A DNA stretch of 64,000 nucleotides from Arabidopsis thaliana (Eukaryota; Streptophyta; Magnoliopsida; Brassicales; Brassicaceae). This document shows, in pieces, positions 35,147-48,756 of the stretch. The stretch is taken from contig NC_003071.7 in assembly GCF_000001735.4 (NCBI RefSeq), positions 10,037,151-10,101,150 on the forward strand, read 5' to 3'. The notes under the pieces were generated by a model. It was given only the letters and a program-made list of their open reading frames with translations, had not been told where the DNA came from and did not search any database. Made by a program: the position numbers and the translations under genes. Within the stretch, counting starts at the first letter, position 1; the number at the start of each line of letters is the position of its first letter.

Positions 35147-35638
35147 ATGGGTATATGCAGCTCGTACGAGTCGACACAAGTCGCAACGGCGAAGCTGATC
35201 TTACACGACGGAAGGATGATGGAGTTCACAAGTCCGGTCAAAGTTGGTTACGTGTTACAAAAGAATCCGATGTGTTTCATATGTAACTCCGATGATATGG
35301 ACTTTGACAACGTTGTATCCGCCATTAGCGCCGACGAGGAGTTTCAGCTTGGTCAACTGTACTTCGCTCTTCCTTTAAGTTCGCTTCATCATTCTCTTAA
35401 AGCCGAGGAAATGGCTGCATTGGCTGTTAAAGCTAGCTCTGCTCTTATGAGAAGTGGTGGTTCATGTGGCCGAGATAAATGTCGGTGTCGTCGGAAATGT
35501 GTGTCTCCGGTGATCTTTTCTGCTCGAAGAGTGGCGGCGGTGGGAGCTAATGGAGAGACAAGGAATGGGAAAAGACGCGGTGGTGGTGGTAGCGGGAGGA
35601 GGAAGTATGCGGCGAAGTTGAGTAAGATAGAAGAATGA
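35147..35638 (+). CDS. PADRE-domain (DUF4228) protein
   Basis: A single exon of 163 residues. It begins MGICSS, with Gly2 available for N-myristoylation and Cys4 for palmitoylation, as in many members of this plant family. The PADRE/DUF4228 domain covers about residues 1-105, with the core words AKLILHDGRMMEF, PVKVGYVLQKNP and LGQLYFALPLSSL. The C-terminal third is basic and disordered and holds a Cys cluster (CGRDKCRCRRKC) and a GGGGSGRRK stretch. Family genes respond to pathogens and abiotic stress; the biochemical role is unknown. The ORF stays open upstream to 35105, but the family consensus start is at 35147. It corresponds to the locus I recall as At2g23690. Confidence 0.88.
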   Translation: MGICSSYESTQVATAKLILHDGRMMEFTSPVKVGYVLQKNPMCFICNSDDMDFDNVVSAISADEEFQLGQLYFALPLSSLHHSLKAEEMAALAVKASSALMRSGGSCGRDKCRCRRKCVSPVIFSARRVAAVGANGETRNGKRRGGGGSGRRKYAAKLSKIEE

Positions 35639-38144
35639 AGGGTAGTTTGGTGATTTAGTTATTATTGTAGGGTTAAGTTTGTAAATATGTAGTTATTATC
35701 GGAGAAGTATTGTTGTGCCTAATGCAAATTGCGTTTTGCAACGTGGGAAAACTTATTGTACTTGGTTTACTAATCATATGAGTTGAGAAAGACCAAAAAT
35801 CTCATATTATGGATTTAAGTTACAATTTTACGGTTGCATTTTCTTACCAATCATTCAAAAGATATATAGTTTATATGTGGTGTGATTTTAATACAATGTG
35901 GTTCTAATGCGGTGCAAAATTATTATTAGCTGCATTTAAAATCGCACACCAATAATCCAAAAAGTGTAGTGTATTTTTTTTAATTAAAAAGTGTAGTGTA
36001 TCCAAAAATCTCATATTATGGATTTAAGTTATTATTATCAGCTGCATTTAAAATCATGTGGATTAATTTTATTGCATCAAATAGTTATACAAAATTTATT
36101 TATTCATATGTTAAAATTTGAGAATTAGTATATTACAGTATTATCCTATATAGACTCGTTCAATATTTATTTTGTTTGTTCTGTACCACTCAAACAGTCT
36201 AATCTATATATCCTCTTTTTTAACCTTATTTATTCTGTCTGAAATATTAGTTGTTTTGATGTCAATTTCCACAGTACCAATTAAGCCCCATATCATTATG
36301 GTTAAGATAGACATGGTTTAACCAATTACACTACACTTTAGTTTATGGATAAGAAAGGACCATGTGTCTCATTGTTATAAGTTATCACTAGTATTTTGAT
36401 TGGCCAAACAAAAAATAACAACAACTTTATAACTATAACATAATAAATCATGGAGTAAACGCCAGACTAATAATGTGACTTGTATAAAGTATTCGTTTTT
36501 TTTTGTTGTTGAACATTTTTATAGTAAACAATTTAGAAGTTGGCACTTTCGCATGGTCAAGATTTTAGTCCCTGGTTGAAATTTTGTGAAAACACAATTC
36601 CAAAAACTTTATATACAAATTTTTGCCAAGAATTAGAAGGTTAATATAAAAATTAGATATATGCAAACGTTTTTATTGGATTTTGATTAGTAATGGATAT
36701 AGTGACACAAATATGAATGAATCAACCAAACATCACATAGACTAAGTAATTTGACTTTGAGAGACCCTACACACGCTAGGGGTTAGGTTTGAGACGCATC
36801 ACCCGATTTGGTCCCATCTGATTGCATTATGAAGAAGTCAATTTCTTGGGATTACAGGCTTCCAGCTATTGATTGATAGACTATTTGATCGAACCACATC
36901 ACGTACTTGATTTCTGATTCGATGTGAGATTTCTATGGCGTATGAATCTAACTATTTATGGGTGATCCGGTTTGGTTTTAAGTTCGTTTATTATCTTGGT
37001 TAGACTGGTTCTATAGAAACTGAACCAACTAAAACCAATTAAAACCCATTTATAACCAGTCGGTTTGATGTAATTTTGATTTCATTTGGTTTTATTTACA
37101 GTTTGGATTTGGTTTGATTTTAACTTTCTATTGGACTAAAATTGTTTCAATGCGGTTTGGTTATTTTGCTTCCTAATTAGTTATAATAATCGATTTATAC
37201 AAAATATTTGGTACGATATTAACCTAAATAATTTCACTTGGTTCGGTTTGGATTATTAGTTATCGGTTTATACTAATTTTTTTTGGTAAGATGATAAAAT
37301 CTAAATAATTCGCTTCGATTCGGTTGAGTTTGTATTTTTTTTGTTACATTTGCTTTTTGGTCCACCTAGGTATATGCATGCAACTAGCAAATGCTGGAAA
37401 GCAATAATGAATGGGGAAACAAGAGAATGGAGTAATAAGTTTGGACATGACTTTAATGAGACGACGATACGTGCGGTGCCAAACCATCATGGCCTACTTT
37501 TAAAAGCCATATATACAATCATATATCTCTACTAAGAATATATTATCAGACTATATCAGAAAAGGCTAAAACCAGACATATAAATATGCGATAAACTTAA
37601 AAGAGTAAACACTCTTTTATATATGAGCACTTTAAAGTATACTTATATATATATGAAAAATAGAAAGTAAACCCCAAACAACATGAAAAGAAAGAAAAGA
37701 AAAAAGACAAAGAAAAGTTTGACAAAAGGAAAAAAAAAAGAATATGTTCATAAAGCTGTCCAACAAATTTAATAGAAAGTGTGTGTATTATATCACACAA
37801 ACAAAAAAAAGCTTTTGGACGTTTGTTTATGTCTTTGATCTTTCTCCCTACCAAAAATAAATGTCTTTGATCTTTCAAACAATGCATCTATTTTCTTTAG
37901 GCTTTGATAAGAATGGTGAAGTTAATTGTTCCCCAAATGTATTGGGCGTGACTAAAAGACACTAACTCGTCTAACCTGGCAGCATTCATGAGTCATTCGT
38001 TCAATTGTCGCCCAATCTTTCTAGGGCCTTGAGTTGGGATACGGTTCTCGTTCCAAACCCCTCTGTTCAGTCCTTTGTTTCAAGGTTTTTTGGTTTTTAG
38101 ATATTATTCTTGAAACCATCGATGGATATTTTTACTACCTAATA
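35639..38144. other. Spacer with transposon-like debris
   Basis: No gene. A short direct repeat (about 35798-35818 and 36002-36030, with CAAAAATCTCATATTATGGA) is present. From about 36955 to 37340 the DNA is dense in CGGTTTGG/TCGGTTTA words, as in decayed non-autonomous hAT elements, but I could not find matching ends. Confidence 0.5.
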
Positions 38145-38152
38145 GTTGGGTG

Positions 38153-39053
38153 TAGGCCTGGGAGTTCGGTTAGTCGGTTTAATCTGGTTGGTTTAATCGG
38201 TTTTTCGGGTTTTTCGGATTTTAAAAATTCTGCCGAATTGGACCGAATTAAATTTCGGTTCGGGTCGGTTCGGTACTCGGTTTTTTCGGTTCGGTTACAG
38301 GGATTAAAATCAATTCCGAACTAAACCGACCCTTTTTCTAAATCGGTTAATTCAAACCGAATTAGACCAAAATTAAAAATTATGGGCTCAATTATTAAAT
38401 TTACAATTATAAACCAACAATAATAAATTAATAATGGGGTAAATCTAATAAAAGTCCAAGCCCAAAATAAACAACATGCCCAAGCCCATCTGAAATCTAG
38501 GTTTTTGACAAGTGAAGAATGATGACGGTGACGGAGACGCCGTTCACTCATGCGCGTCCGACTTTCAAAGGGAAAGAGAGAATAATTAGCGGCTTGACTA
38601 GATCTGTAATTCCTACATAGTGCAGATGTCTATGTTTGCCACCACCGGCAACTAGACGAGAGATTTGATGTCGCGGCGGTGAGAAAAAAAAAAAATGGAT
38701 TGATGCCAGAGAGTGTTGGTTTCACAGCAGTAAACGAATATGATAAGCTGAGAACGAAAACGAAGAAGACTGAAGAAGGAGAAGAAGATCAAAGAAGGAT
38801 CTTGAGGAGAAGAGTTTAAGATTAGAAAAGGAAGGAGACGACATGAATTGTTGACATAGATCTAGGGTTTCTTCTATTTTATAGGGTGTACCTCTAAACC
38901 GAGAAAACCGATCGGTTTAGCTTGCCGAACCGAACCGAACCGTAATCCGAATCACAATATTATTTTTGCCGAACGGTTTGCCTTCTCTTTATCTCTCTGC
39001 GCCGAGAACCGAAACATTCGGTTTCCTCGGGTTTAGCCGAAATCCCAGGCATA
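38153..39053. mobile_element. Non-autonomous hAT element, 901 bp
   Basis: The ends are TAGGCCTGGGAGTTCGG and, on the other strand, TATGCCTGGGATTTCGG, 15 of 17 matching. They are flanked by a perfect 8-bp duplication GTTGGGTG (38145-38152 and 39054-39061), the hAT hallmark. Sub-terminal zones are full of TCGGTTCGG words on the left and CCGAACCGAACC words on the right, extending the inverted structure. There is no transposase. The centre has a less AT-rich, purine-rich stretch (about 38510-38840) that may be captured sequence. Confidence 0.85.
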
Positions 39054-39473
39054 GTTGGGTGACTGAAACTTGGAATTTAGTAGACCACATTATTTATGTC
39101 GTTGTGTTATCATATCATTTTAAATTCGGTAAAATTTGTGTATGAGTTATTGACATAAACAAAAGTAAATGAAATGAGAGATCACTCGGGCGAGAGTTTA
39201 AGGAGAAGAAAATCAGCTAGGAAATTTTGCTTAGTAATATATATCGTTACTATAACAAATAAATTTTAAAAAATAAGAGAATCGATTTTGTATGTACAAA
39301 CATCATCGCGGATTGGTAACCAAAAAACGGCATGCAATTTTTCCTCTATTTCTATTTCTACTCTACACTCACCACACAAGACATCCACCTATACACTAAA
39401 CCAATAATACATTACAAAGAAACAGAGTCCTTGCAAATAAAAACCCTTCCCAAGACAATCACATAAGAAAATT
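39054..39473. other. 3' flank of the DUF547 gene
   Basis: About 0.4 kb of non-coding sequence between the hAT element and the DUF547 stop codon, likely including its 3'UTR. Confidence 0.55.
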
Positions 39474-42400
39474 TCATCTAACAAGTTCTCTGGCTATCAA
39501 ATACCGAAACACGAAATTATGAGGCGTCCATTCGACAATGCTCTTTCGGGATCTCCCTGAGTTAAGTTTCTTTATGGTTTTTTTCATTGTTTCCGGGAGA
39601 CATTCTTGAATCATCTCCATCAATGCTGCTTGACCTAAACCTGAGTCTTTGCTAAAAGACTCAATGATCTTTGGTAAGACTAGTTTCTGGTCTTTCTTTA
39701 CTCCAAACGTTGCGCGGATGTACTCTTCCTTTGCGGTTTCTAGCTCTTGGTATATTCCCTTGGGCGTAAAAACACGAATCTAAAGCCAAAGAAAACACAT
39801 TCAAGATCTCTCATTCTTCAAAGAAGATGACAAAAGTGTAAGCGTTCTCTACTTACCGCAGGGTCAGAATGGTTGCCTGAACAAAGTGCAAAGTATAAGA
39901 GAGGCTCGGAATGCTCGAGGGAATATTCTTGATGTTCATCTCCGGTTCTGAATTTTTTAGGTATGAGTAATAACTTCAGCCACTACAAATAAAACAGAGG
40001 AAGCTTTAGACATAGTCACATAGACCATTTGTATTTTTGAGATACTTTAGAAGTCAGCCCTACCTGGCCAGGACGAGGCATCTTGATACGAAGAATATAA
40101 CTTTGTATTGCTTCTAAGCTTACCATGCGACCTCCTATCTTGTAAGCTGGCTGAAAAATGTTAAGCAGAGAAAAAAAAAAAGGTTTTATTATCATTCAAA
40201 AATGTTAATGTTTTCAACCAATGTTTTTGAAGCAAACCAAGAAAAAAGTTGATACCATTACCTTGGAGAGTAGTAAAAATCGCTTCCCATTGTTCTGTGG
40301 AATCCCATTTGCCAGAAATGTCTGCAATGGTGAAAACCAATTATAAGTTAAGAGATGACAGTAAAAAGAAGACAAAGGTTAGATCAAAGAACCAGAGAGA
40401 AAACCGCGTACATGCATCACAAGAGCGTTATGTACGTTAATCCAGAACGCCAGTTTCTCTTGATGAGTCAGTTTTCTCGGATCAACACTTTCCAGTTGCT
40501 TAAGAAGTAAGCTGTATAAGTATAAACCAATGACTACTATCAGCACAAGAATTGAATTGAAAGAACAAAGGAAACTTTGGAAAGCTGATATTTAAAGGCT
40601 GACCTGAAGTTTCGATTCATCAGGTCAAGGTCGCGTCTTTTACGGTTTCGATGAATGTGTGACACTTCGATCATTGAGCTATAAGGTCCGCTGAATTCAA
40701 ACTGGTCATCGAAAGACGAGTTTTTTCTGAAGCTTGGACTCCACATATCATACTGGTCTTGTGGTGAAAACTCGCTTGTTGATGATGGAGACGAACTCGG
40801 GGATGAGAAACCGTGGTTTATCGATGGTGGATCAGCGAGCTTGGAATATATAGCTGATGCACACTTGATCATTTCCTCTGATAACTTGTTTGGAGTCATG
40901 AATATGTGATCAGATATCCGAGTTCCCATGTGTTCTGCAAGGCTTGCATCATTTGATCCATTTTGTATGTACTGTTGCATCAAAAGTGAGTAAAGTTACA
41001 GACAATGTAAATAGAAGAAAATAGATCCGTTGCAATGAGACTTACTTCATGTATGGACAATGGTTGGGAGTGGCACGCGAATACCGAGTCTTCTGGTGGA
41101 GATATTCGGTTATTGAAGGTGGAACGTTGATTAAGAGAGGACTGGCAACGACGAACACATGAATCGATGTCCTCCTTCTCGATAAAACATTGATCTTTCA
41201 GTCTATTGTCGAAAGAGAAACACCGAGAATCGATTCTTGAGCTTTCTTGATCGAATTGTCGAACACCAGAAACGGGTTCCTTCACTCTATTGTCAAAGGA
41301 GACACACTGAGAATCGATTCTTGAGTCTTCTTGATTGAAATGCCGAGCAGCAGAACCGGGTTCCTTCACTCTATTGTCAAAGGAGAAACTCCGAGAATCG
41401 ATTCTTGAGACTTCTTGATTACATTGTCGACCAGCAGAACTAGGTTCCTTCAGTCTATTGTCAAATGAGAAACATCGAGGTTGCGTGGCTAAGCTTTCTT
41501 GTCTACATCTAAGGTTAGGAGACTCTAGCTCCTTCTCTACCAAACGTGGACTCTTCAGTCTGTTGTCAAAGGAGAAACACCGAGATTCAGGTGTTCTTGA
41601 GAAGTCTAGACGTTTTCCTCTAAGAGTAGATTTAGGTGAACACGAGCTTTGTTGTTTCGATGTTGGTGGCGATACAGAAGATGTTTGTTGATCAAACGCT
41701 TTACGATACAAAGATAGAAGGTACTGTTCCAAATGAGAAACTTCTAACTCCAACACCGCGATTTCCTTGATCAATTCTGTTGGAGGCTGCTAGAGAATAT
41801 AAAACCATTCATGACTAAGCTGCACAACATCAACATTGTGTCGTCCTTTTACATAAGAAACCGATTCTTTACCTTTGGAGTAGAGTCGCCTTTGATGTCT
41901 CGAGATGGTGTTTTATAGCCTAATGCCTTCTCTAACGCACCACGGACATCAAACTGGTTCTGTAATCTTTTCTCAAGCTCTTGAATCTGAATGTAACCAA
42001 CTATGTGAATGAGGCAAATGATCTTGGACTAAAGACAGAGAGCTAGCTACACATAAGTTCAATATACAAACCTCTTGCTTCAGAGAGCTCTTGAATTTTA
42101 CATCAGGGGATAGATCCTTCTTCATTTCAAAAGATTTATCGCCGCAACGAGGTAAGTCCTGTGATAAAACAAGTTAAGAGAAACTAAGAATCAGTTGTTC
42201 TAAATGAGCTTTGAAATATCATAAATCAAAAGGACACTCACGAGCTTGAGGCGTTGAGAAGCATCCAGAGAAGAATCAATGCTATTCTCATCTTCAAGCT
42301 TTTTCTTCTCAGGAACAGTACAGCTAAAACAAGATTCAAAGAATCATTCAAAAACAGTTGAAACACATAATAGATAAACAGAGATTCTGTTCAAAATTAG

Positions 42401-42699
42401 ACAGAAACAAAACCACATTTCTATGAGAAAGTACACAACAGTTTCAATCTTTTAGTCCTAAAACCCAAATTCTTCAACAAAGACTCAAACTTTGACTCAT
42501 CTACCAACGAAATAATTTACATCTGGGTAAATTTTAACTACCCAAGTCTTCAAATTTGAGAAATCACTCATCATTATACCGAGAAACAAGTAACATTGAA
42601 GCTAAAAACAGAGCTAAAGAAGAACAAAGTCTTAAACTTGACAAACCTCTTAGAACGCTTATGTCTCTGTCTCAGCATTTTCTTGTCTTCAAATCCCAT
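39474..42699 (-). CDS. Leucine-zipper / DUF547 protein with FSFDNR repeats
   Basis: Eleven exons: 42647-42699, 42242-42323, 42072-42158, 41873-41986, 41046-41786, 40604-40971, 40412-40511, 40262-40321, 40064-40150, 39857-39982, 39474-39779. All junctions are GT-AG and in phase; the product has 707 residues. A basic N-terminus (KKMLRQRHKRSK) precedes a coiled coil (about residues 65-145; MIP1-type leucine zipper) with EIAVLELEVSHLEQYLLSLY. Residues 183-307 carry five copies of FSFDNR, three of them exactly 28 residues apart. The DUF547 domain occupies about residues 480-620 (LTHQEKLAFWINVHNALVMH). The end is EWTPHNFVFRYLIARELVR. The family's function is not known. It corresponds to the locus I recall as At2g23700. 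The repeat region is likely disordered. Confidence 0.9.
41202..41576 (-). repeat. 84-bp coding minisatellite (FSFDNR units)
   Basis: The five units in the DUF547 gene begin at codons 183, 218, 246, 274 and 302. The last four are spaced by exactly 28 codons (84 bp) and share the sequence [DS]-S-R-x-F-S-F-D-N-R-[LV]-K-E-P and a NQE-x-SRID linker. A sixth diverged remnant (TFNNRI) follows at about codon 335. Confidence 0.9.
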
Positions 42700-45600
42700 C
42701 TCTAAGAAGCTAAACAGAACTTATGTGTAGCAAATTAGCAATTAGAACTTAAAAACAAAGCTCACTTTGTAACTGATCTCAAAGAAAGAAGAAGAAGAAT
42801 CTCTTAGTTGGGTTTTGACTTAGAGAAAGAAAGAAACAGATTTGATATATTTCCTCGGATTTATGAATGAATCATAAGAAGAAACTAAACTCCAAGAACA
42901 CTTGTCTTCTTCTACCATTGAAAAAAAAAAACAAATCTGAGTTTATGAAAGCGATTAGTTTTTTTTCTTTCTGCTAAAATAATTAGAAGAAGAACATATA
43001 TACGGATACGACCAAAGACATGTAGCAAAGATTTGATGTCTTTATTTTCTGTTCTATCTCACGCGCCAGTACACAGAGAAATACAGAAGAGCAAAAAGAG
43101 TGTGAGTATTACTTTTTGACCCTAGAGAGAAGAATCTCACATCATCACCTCTCTTAGCCTTTAGCAATCTTTAACCTTTTTGTTTTTTTAGGGACTTTCT
43201 CTTTTGCATTAAAAAGCACAACAATTTACGTGGGTTATCGATATACGTAAAATTATTACTATTAAAATAACAAAAAACCTTTCTCACGAATTGCTAAATA
43301 ATGTGTATACTAGTTATTTTCTTGATAAGTATATGGTGGATAAACAGTAAAAAAGCAGTGTAATTACATGTTTGGTTTAAAGAAAAATATATGTTAAAGT
43401 AGTGTGTTATGTGTTTTATCAAAAAAAAAAAGAGTGTGTTATATGTTTAAACACCCAAATTTTTATCGCCATAACACATTTTTTATTTACGATTTTTCTA
43501 TTGTAACAAGTAATAAAAGACCGTCCCAAGAGATAAAGAGTCTTTGATAATTGATATCGAAAAGTAAAAAGTCAACAATTGATATGTACAAACTACAAAG
43601 ACAAGCCAGAGGGTAAAACAACCTTCCGTTACTATTTTTGTGGTGAAACGAGAAAAACGAAAACAAAAGGAGACAAAAATATATATTATATATATACTCT
43701 TTTGTCAATATTTGAACGACTTCCAAATTATCAAATTAAAAGTTACTTGTAAAGTGAAAAAAAAAACTATTGTATTGTATGGGCTTGTTGGAATGTAAGT
43801 GGGAGTTGTTGAACCATCGCATTGCACATTGTCTCGTTCTGTTTCTTCTACACTCATAGGGTTATTAGGATCCTACGTTTTGTTTTGTTTTTGTTTCTTT
43901 TCTTGTTACATTCCCTTAACTTTTGTCCTCATTCCTAAATCCTAATGTTTGATTTACTTACACATACATATTCTGCTTAGGTTTATATCATACAAAATTT
44001 ATATTTTCTAAGAAAATTAAAGTTTTACTTTCTTTACACCAATGTGGTCGATCTAGAGTCTCATTATCATATAACTATAGTCTATTTGAATTTTGTCATA
44101 CATATGTTTCCTTTTATATATAAAAACATGCTAATTATATTTCAACTTATAAATAGATGATGTAATTCCTGTTTACTAATGCTAATTGATAATTAATTAT
44201 TTCAACATATGACTATAATCAAGTAGTCAAATGAAACGGCAATAAATAAAGAAAAAACAAATATTTGGATTGCTTAAAATTATAAAATAAGGATTATAAA
44301 GTTTGCATCTCATTCGAGTTGTTGGTGCATTTGGCCAACTAATTAAGATGAGATCGATTACTAAACCACTTATCAGTACATCAATAAAACTACTATCCAA
44401 ACAACTACAATTCTACTTTTTCTAAATGATTTGACGTTTTAATGTTCCCTGTCTCAATTTCATTATCTTTGTATAAACAAAACAATTGACAAATGCATCG
44501 CCGATCCACTTAGTTTGACAATATTTTCTCACTGTTTTGTAACAATTAGATATTCTATTGTCGTCAACTATTGTACTATAAGGTCTTTAATATAAGATTC
44601 AGATTGGTTAATGTTATTTCAGTAGATGGAGCAGAACGGAATGTGACTAATACAAAGTAAACGTATCAAACATAATCAGTCTAACAGAAAAAAAAAAAAA
44701 AAAAAAAAAGAGTTGAATGAAAATCTTTTAAAAAAAACTGTTTCATTCTAAGTAACGTTTGCAACTTTTAATGCAAAAATTAAATGTATTATTTTTCTTG
44801 ACCATAAAAACGAGCATAAAAAAAAACCACACTTCCCATAATTTGGGTGGTTGGTGAGCAGTTCACAAAACATGAAAATCTTAAAAGATATATCTGCATT
44901 TCACTTAAACAACGTTGTATTATTCCACATCATGCCACAAATTAAATAAAATTCGCAATTGGTCAAGTGCAAATTGTATGATCAAGCTTCTTAGCACCGT
45001 AAAAAAATTCATGTCACCATTCATAATCTAAAATTACGTTGTTATTTTTAAAACTCATCAACGACCTAAATACAGTATATGACAATATCTAAGAATTATT
45101 CTTGCTAACCAAGTTTTTTGGGGTAAAAATTCAATGTAAATGATTGATATACAATCATAAAATTTTGAAATATAGAAATATATTTTAAAACATTTAGAAT
45201 TTTTAGCATAGTGCAAAAGTGTTTTCATTATAATTGTTTTAGATTCAATTTCTATTTAACAATGAAACTCGTTAAAATTTAGAAAATCTATTCCCACATA
45301 CTTTTTTCAAAAAAATAAATTAAATATTTATAGTATATAAAAAAACTTTAGTAATGGAAATACCTCCAAAAATTGTTTTCTCCAAGACATAAAGGAAATA
45401 GACATAGGATGCTCAATGCTGTAAAGCGCAAACTTCACAATGTGGCTAAGTTACTTTTCTTTTCTACTTCTTTTATTTCACTTTATATTTTAATCTATTA
45501 TATCACTTTATATTTAGCCGGATACCAGAATTGTCTTCCAGTACCAAGAAGACTATCGTTTGTCAAAGAATCCCAGGGGAAATAAAAATATTTAACAAAT

Positions 45601-48349
45601 AGCCAAAAGTGACATCTCTAAAGAATTAGGTTTTAAATTTTAAGCCCTTATATTATTAGTGACAGTGTTGTGATATTGTTAATATAATTAGATAGATAGC
45701 TTTTGCTACTCTTTTAATCTTGATTTTCACCAGCTCTTGAAAATGATACATTCTCTAGTTTTATAACATCATAGACGAAACCAAACACAAATAATTTGAT
45801 CTAACCCTTAATATACAAGTAGGTAATTGAACTCAAATTATTTGGGTATATTATTTGTAAAATATATGACTTTATTTACAAGATAGAAACTAAAGAATCA
45901 TATTTGAAGTCGAATTCCATTAACCACTACAATTAGCATGGTTGGTCATCTACCATAAAGAAATTAAGTTCATGTTTTAAAATTTACGAAATAAATAGAA
46001 TTATATATTTATAATGTTTAATAAGTTACTTATACATTTTAAATGCATTTTGAGACCAAACGGTTACCTTAGTTTTAATATTTAGAACAGAAATACACTT
46101 CCAGTAAGGTTTTAAATTATAGCAAGTGATTAACTTAAGAAACACTGTATTAGTGGAAAGATCCAAAACTTTCTTACATTGAGATTGAGGAAAAGGCCAA
46201 AAGCTTGTCGATTGTATATTTAAAACTAATTGGACGCTAGTGAATTTAGAAGTGATCCTAAGAATGACCCAATTTAAATTTTGATTGTCATAATATAACT
46301 AAATACTATACTTTTGTGATAATCTATGTAAGTTGAGCTCGGTAACAGTGTTACAACTTCTTATTTGCACGGTGTCGGGGACACAAATTACGGTAAAAAT
46401 TCAAGTGTCACCACTAATGACTGTTCCTTTAATCAATACTGGGTTTCAAATAAGATAAAAAAAAAAAATATATACTTACATTGATTTATTTGTATGGAGT
46501 TTAAGAAATGTGAGATTGGTGTGGTGACTTTAGACTTGGTGGCATGTGAGATTAGATCATGATTTGCCAGCAGAGAGAGACAAACATGCTTTTATGAATC
46601 TTATTAAAGATGCATTTGAGTTATGAAATACTACTAGTATTTATTACAAAGTTGTTACTTATTTATTGCAAAATGTCTCAAAGAAATTAATGTTGCACAT
46701 GAAGTAGTACTTATTGGATACCGGTTTTTAATTCCATCGTGCCGTAAAAAATCAGCTTCTTCAAAAGAACGAAACATTTCTTTAACATTTTTGTTAATTA
46801 ATTGTTGGAGATTTAGGGGTTATAAAGTAGAAAACAAAAAAGGTTGGGGCAATTTAGGATTTAAAAAATAAAAAGGGTTGAAAATGGAATCATACAAATA
46901 AGACAGGAAAAAGCTGAAGTTTACAAAGGCATTTGGACAAGAGAGTCAATGCCAATCATAACTAGCAAAACAAAAGAAAAGAAAAAGGTATCTCTACTTT
47001 AAATTCACTTTTTGATCACATGTAACACACGCGCTTCCACCGATTTGGTGTATCCACAAGTGATTTTGCAAACACATTTTTCTACAAAAACAAGGAATTT
47101 AATATTTGTATCCATTTCTAGCGTGACCCATAATGCCATAATGGAGTTTGCAATTATTAATCTTGTTATCTCATGCATATTTTCATGTTGCTTTAGTACT
47201 AACAATACATTGTATTAATGTCTTGTATGTATATATTTGTGAAACGATTTATATCTATTTAGCTTTCGATCAAAAAGACTATATATAGTGTAGAAGTAAA
47301 TCAAGTATTTCAGTATTGGTTGTTTGAAATATGAGTAAATTGCTTAGTGTCAGAAGATTCTTCTAAAAAAGATCGGGGGTGCATGACTTTGTATTTTTTC
47401 GTAGATAAAATATAGTTCCACTCTATATATAAGTGTGTATTTTTAAGAGATTTATAGTTATATTCTCTGAAGTCAAAATGAATAATAAGTCAACTATTCA
47501 GAGTCAACGTCCTCCTTGTTGTCAAAATATATACATATCAATTTTCAATGATTGGTTTCTGCCCGATATATATAAATAGAGACGATAATTTTTTATTTTA
47601 TATAATATCATATTTTACTGAGTATAAAAAAAAACATGAAGAAAACTCAGACCTCGATGGCTTGATGAAACGAAAATATGCTAAAAAAATGTTTGCAAGT
47701 GAAAAAAGAAAAGAAATTTGGGATATTAATCTGGTTTGTTCCGTCATTCTTAACCACTCTTAAGAAAATATTAGAATCATGAAAATAAAGTGAACATATG
47801 GTTGATGGCCTGATGTTGATGGGTCCATTAAATTGTTTTACACATTATGACTCGTTTGGTAAACTATCCAACAAGAGTTGTGATTTTTTGTTCTTATTTC
47901 CCCTTTAATGTTTTCACCCTTAAAGTAGTAGGATGGCTAAGTAGGATGCTTCAAGTAAATTATGTTGTCAATCATAAAGTAGGATTCAGTTTGAGATAAA
48001 TTAAATTAAATTAAATTAAGCTCTTTTGTATACAAACCTCCACATCCTAAAGAAACTCTTTCGGCAACTAAGACATTTTGAGAACCCAAAATTTTGAAGA
48101 CCTTTCGATTTTGTAACATCTATGAGCCTGTCTTGAGGAGTCTAACAATCATACCAAAGTAAAGTGTTTTGGCCATTGTGAATCTTAACACGAGTGAAGT
48201 TGATTACTTTGTCTTTAAGTTTCTAAAGCCTACGCGATAAGCCTATTCCAATAACATTTTTGTATCTTATCAAAATGTAGTTAGCTAATAAAACAAACCC
48301 CATTTTTCTAGTTTACAGGTTTTTATACAAAAGAGAAATGTATACACGG
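42700..48349. other. 5.6-kb gene-free interval left of the MULE
   Basis: The first 400 bases are the promoter and leader of the DUF547 gene (AGAAGAAG-rich). The rest is AT-rich with no recognisable gene; open frames such as 45373-45585, 47012-47218 and 47548-47763 lack family features and normal codon use. Poly(A) tracts occur near 44692-44710. I see no defined element ends here. Confidence 0.5.
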
Positions 48350-48358
48350 AAGTGAAGT
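48350..48358 (+). repeat. Left 9-bp target duplication of the MULE
   Basis: AAGTGAAGT, identical to 56445-56453, directly abuts the inverted end of the element. Confidence 0.8.
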
Positions 48359-48756
48359 GAGAGCTCACCTCTTATGCCACTATTGGAGAAGAAATAATCA
48401 CTCGTGCCATTCTTATGTTTGGAATATTATTATTGATTTTTATTTAAATCGAAAAATGAGGAAAGGATGAAAAACCCTTGCGAAACCACAAAAACTACAA
48501 GAAAACTTAATTTGTTGGGCTCGGGTCCAAAAAAAAATGTAAATACTCGGCCCAGTTGTATTATTTACAGAAAAAACCTAAGTAAAAACCTAAGTTCCCC
48601 CTTTTCACTTCTCGACTTCTTCCTCTTCTCTCCGTCGTCGTCTTCTCTCGTCTCCGACGATACCACTTTCACCGGAAAAATCAATCTCTTCTATTCTTCT
48701 TTCTTCTCCGTTTTCGTTCGTCTTTGTCTCTTTCATATCCGCAAATTTATTTTCCA

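Noticed and set aside
36955-37345. CGGTTTGG-rich block as a second hAT element
   Set aside because: The words are suggestive, but I found neither inverted ends nor an 8-bp duplication.
37597-37887. 96-codon minus-strand open frame with a Phe/Ser-rich run
   Set aside because: Low-complexity A/G tract on the plus strand; no gene features.
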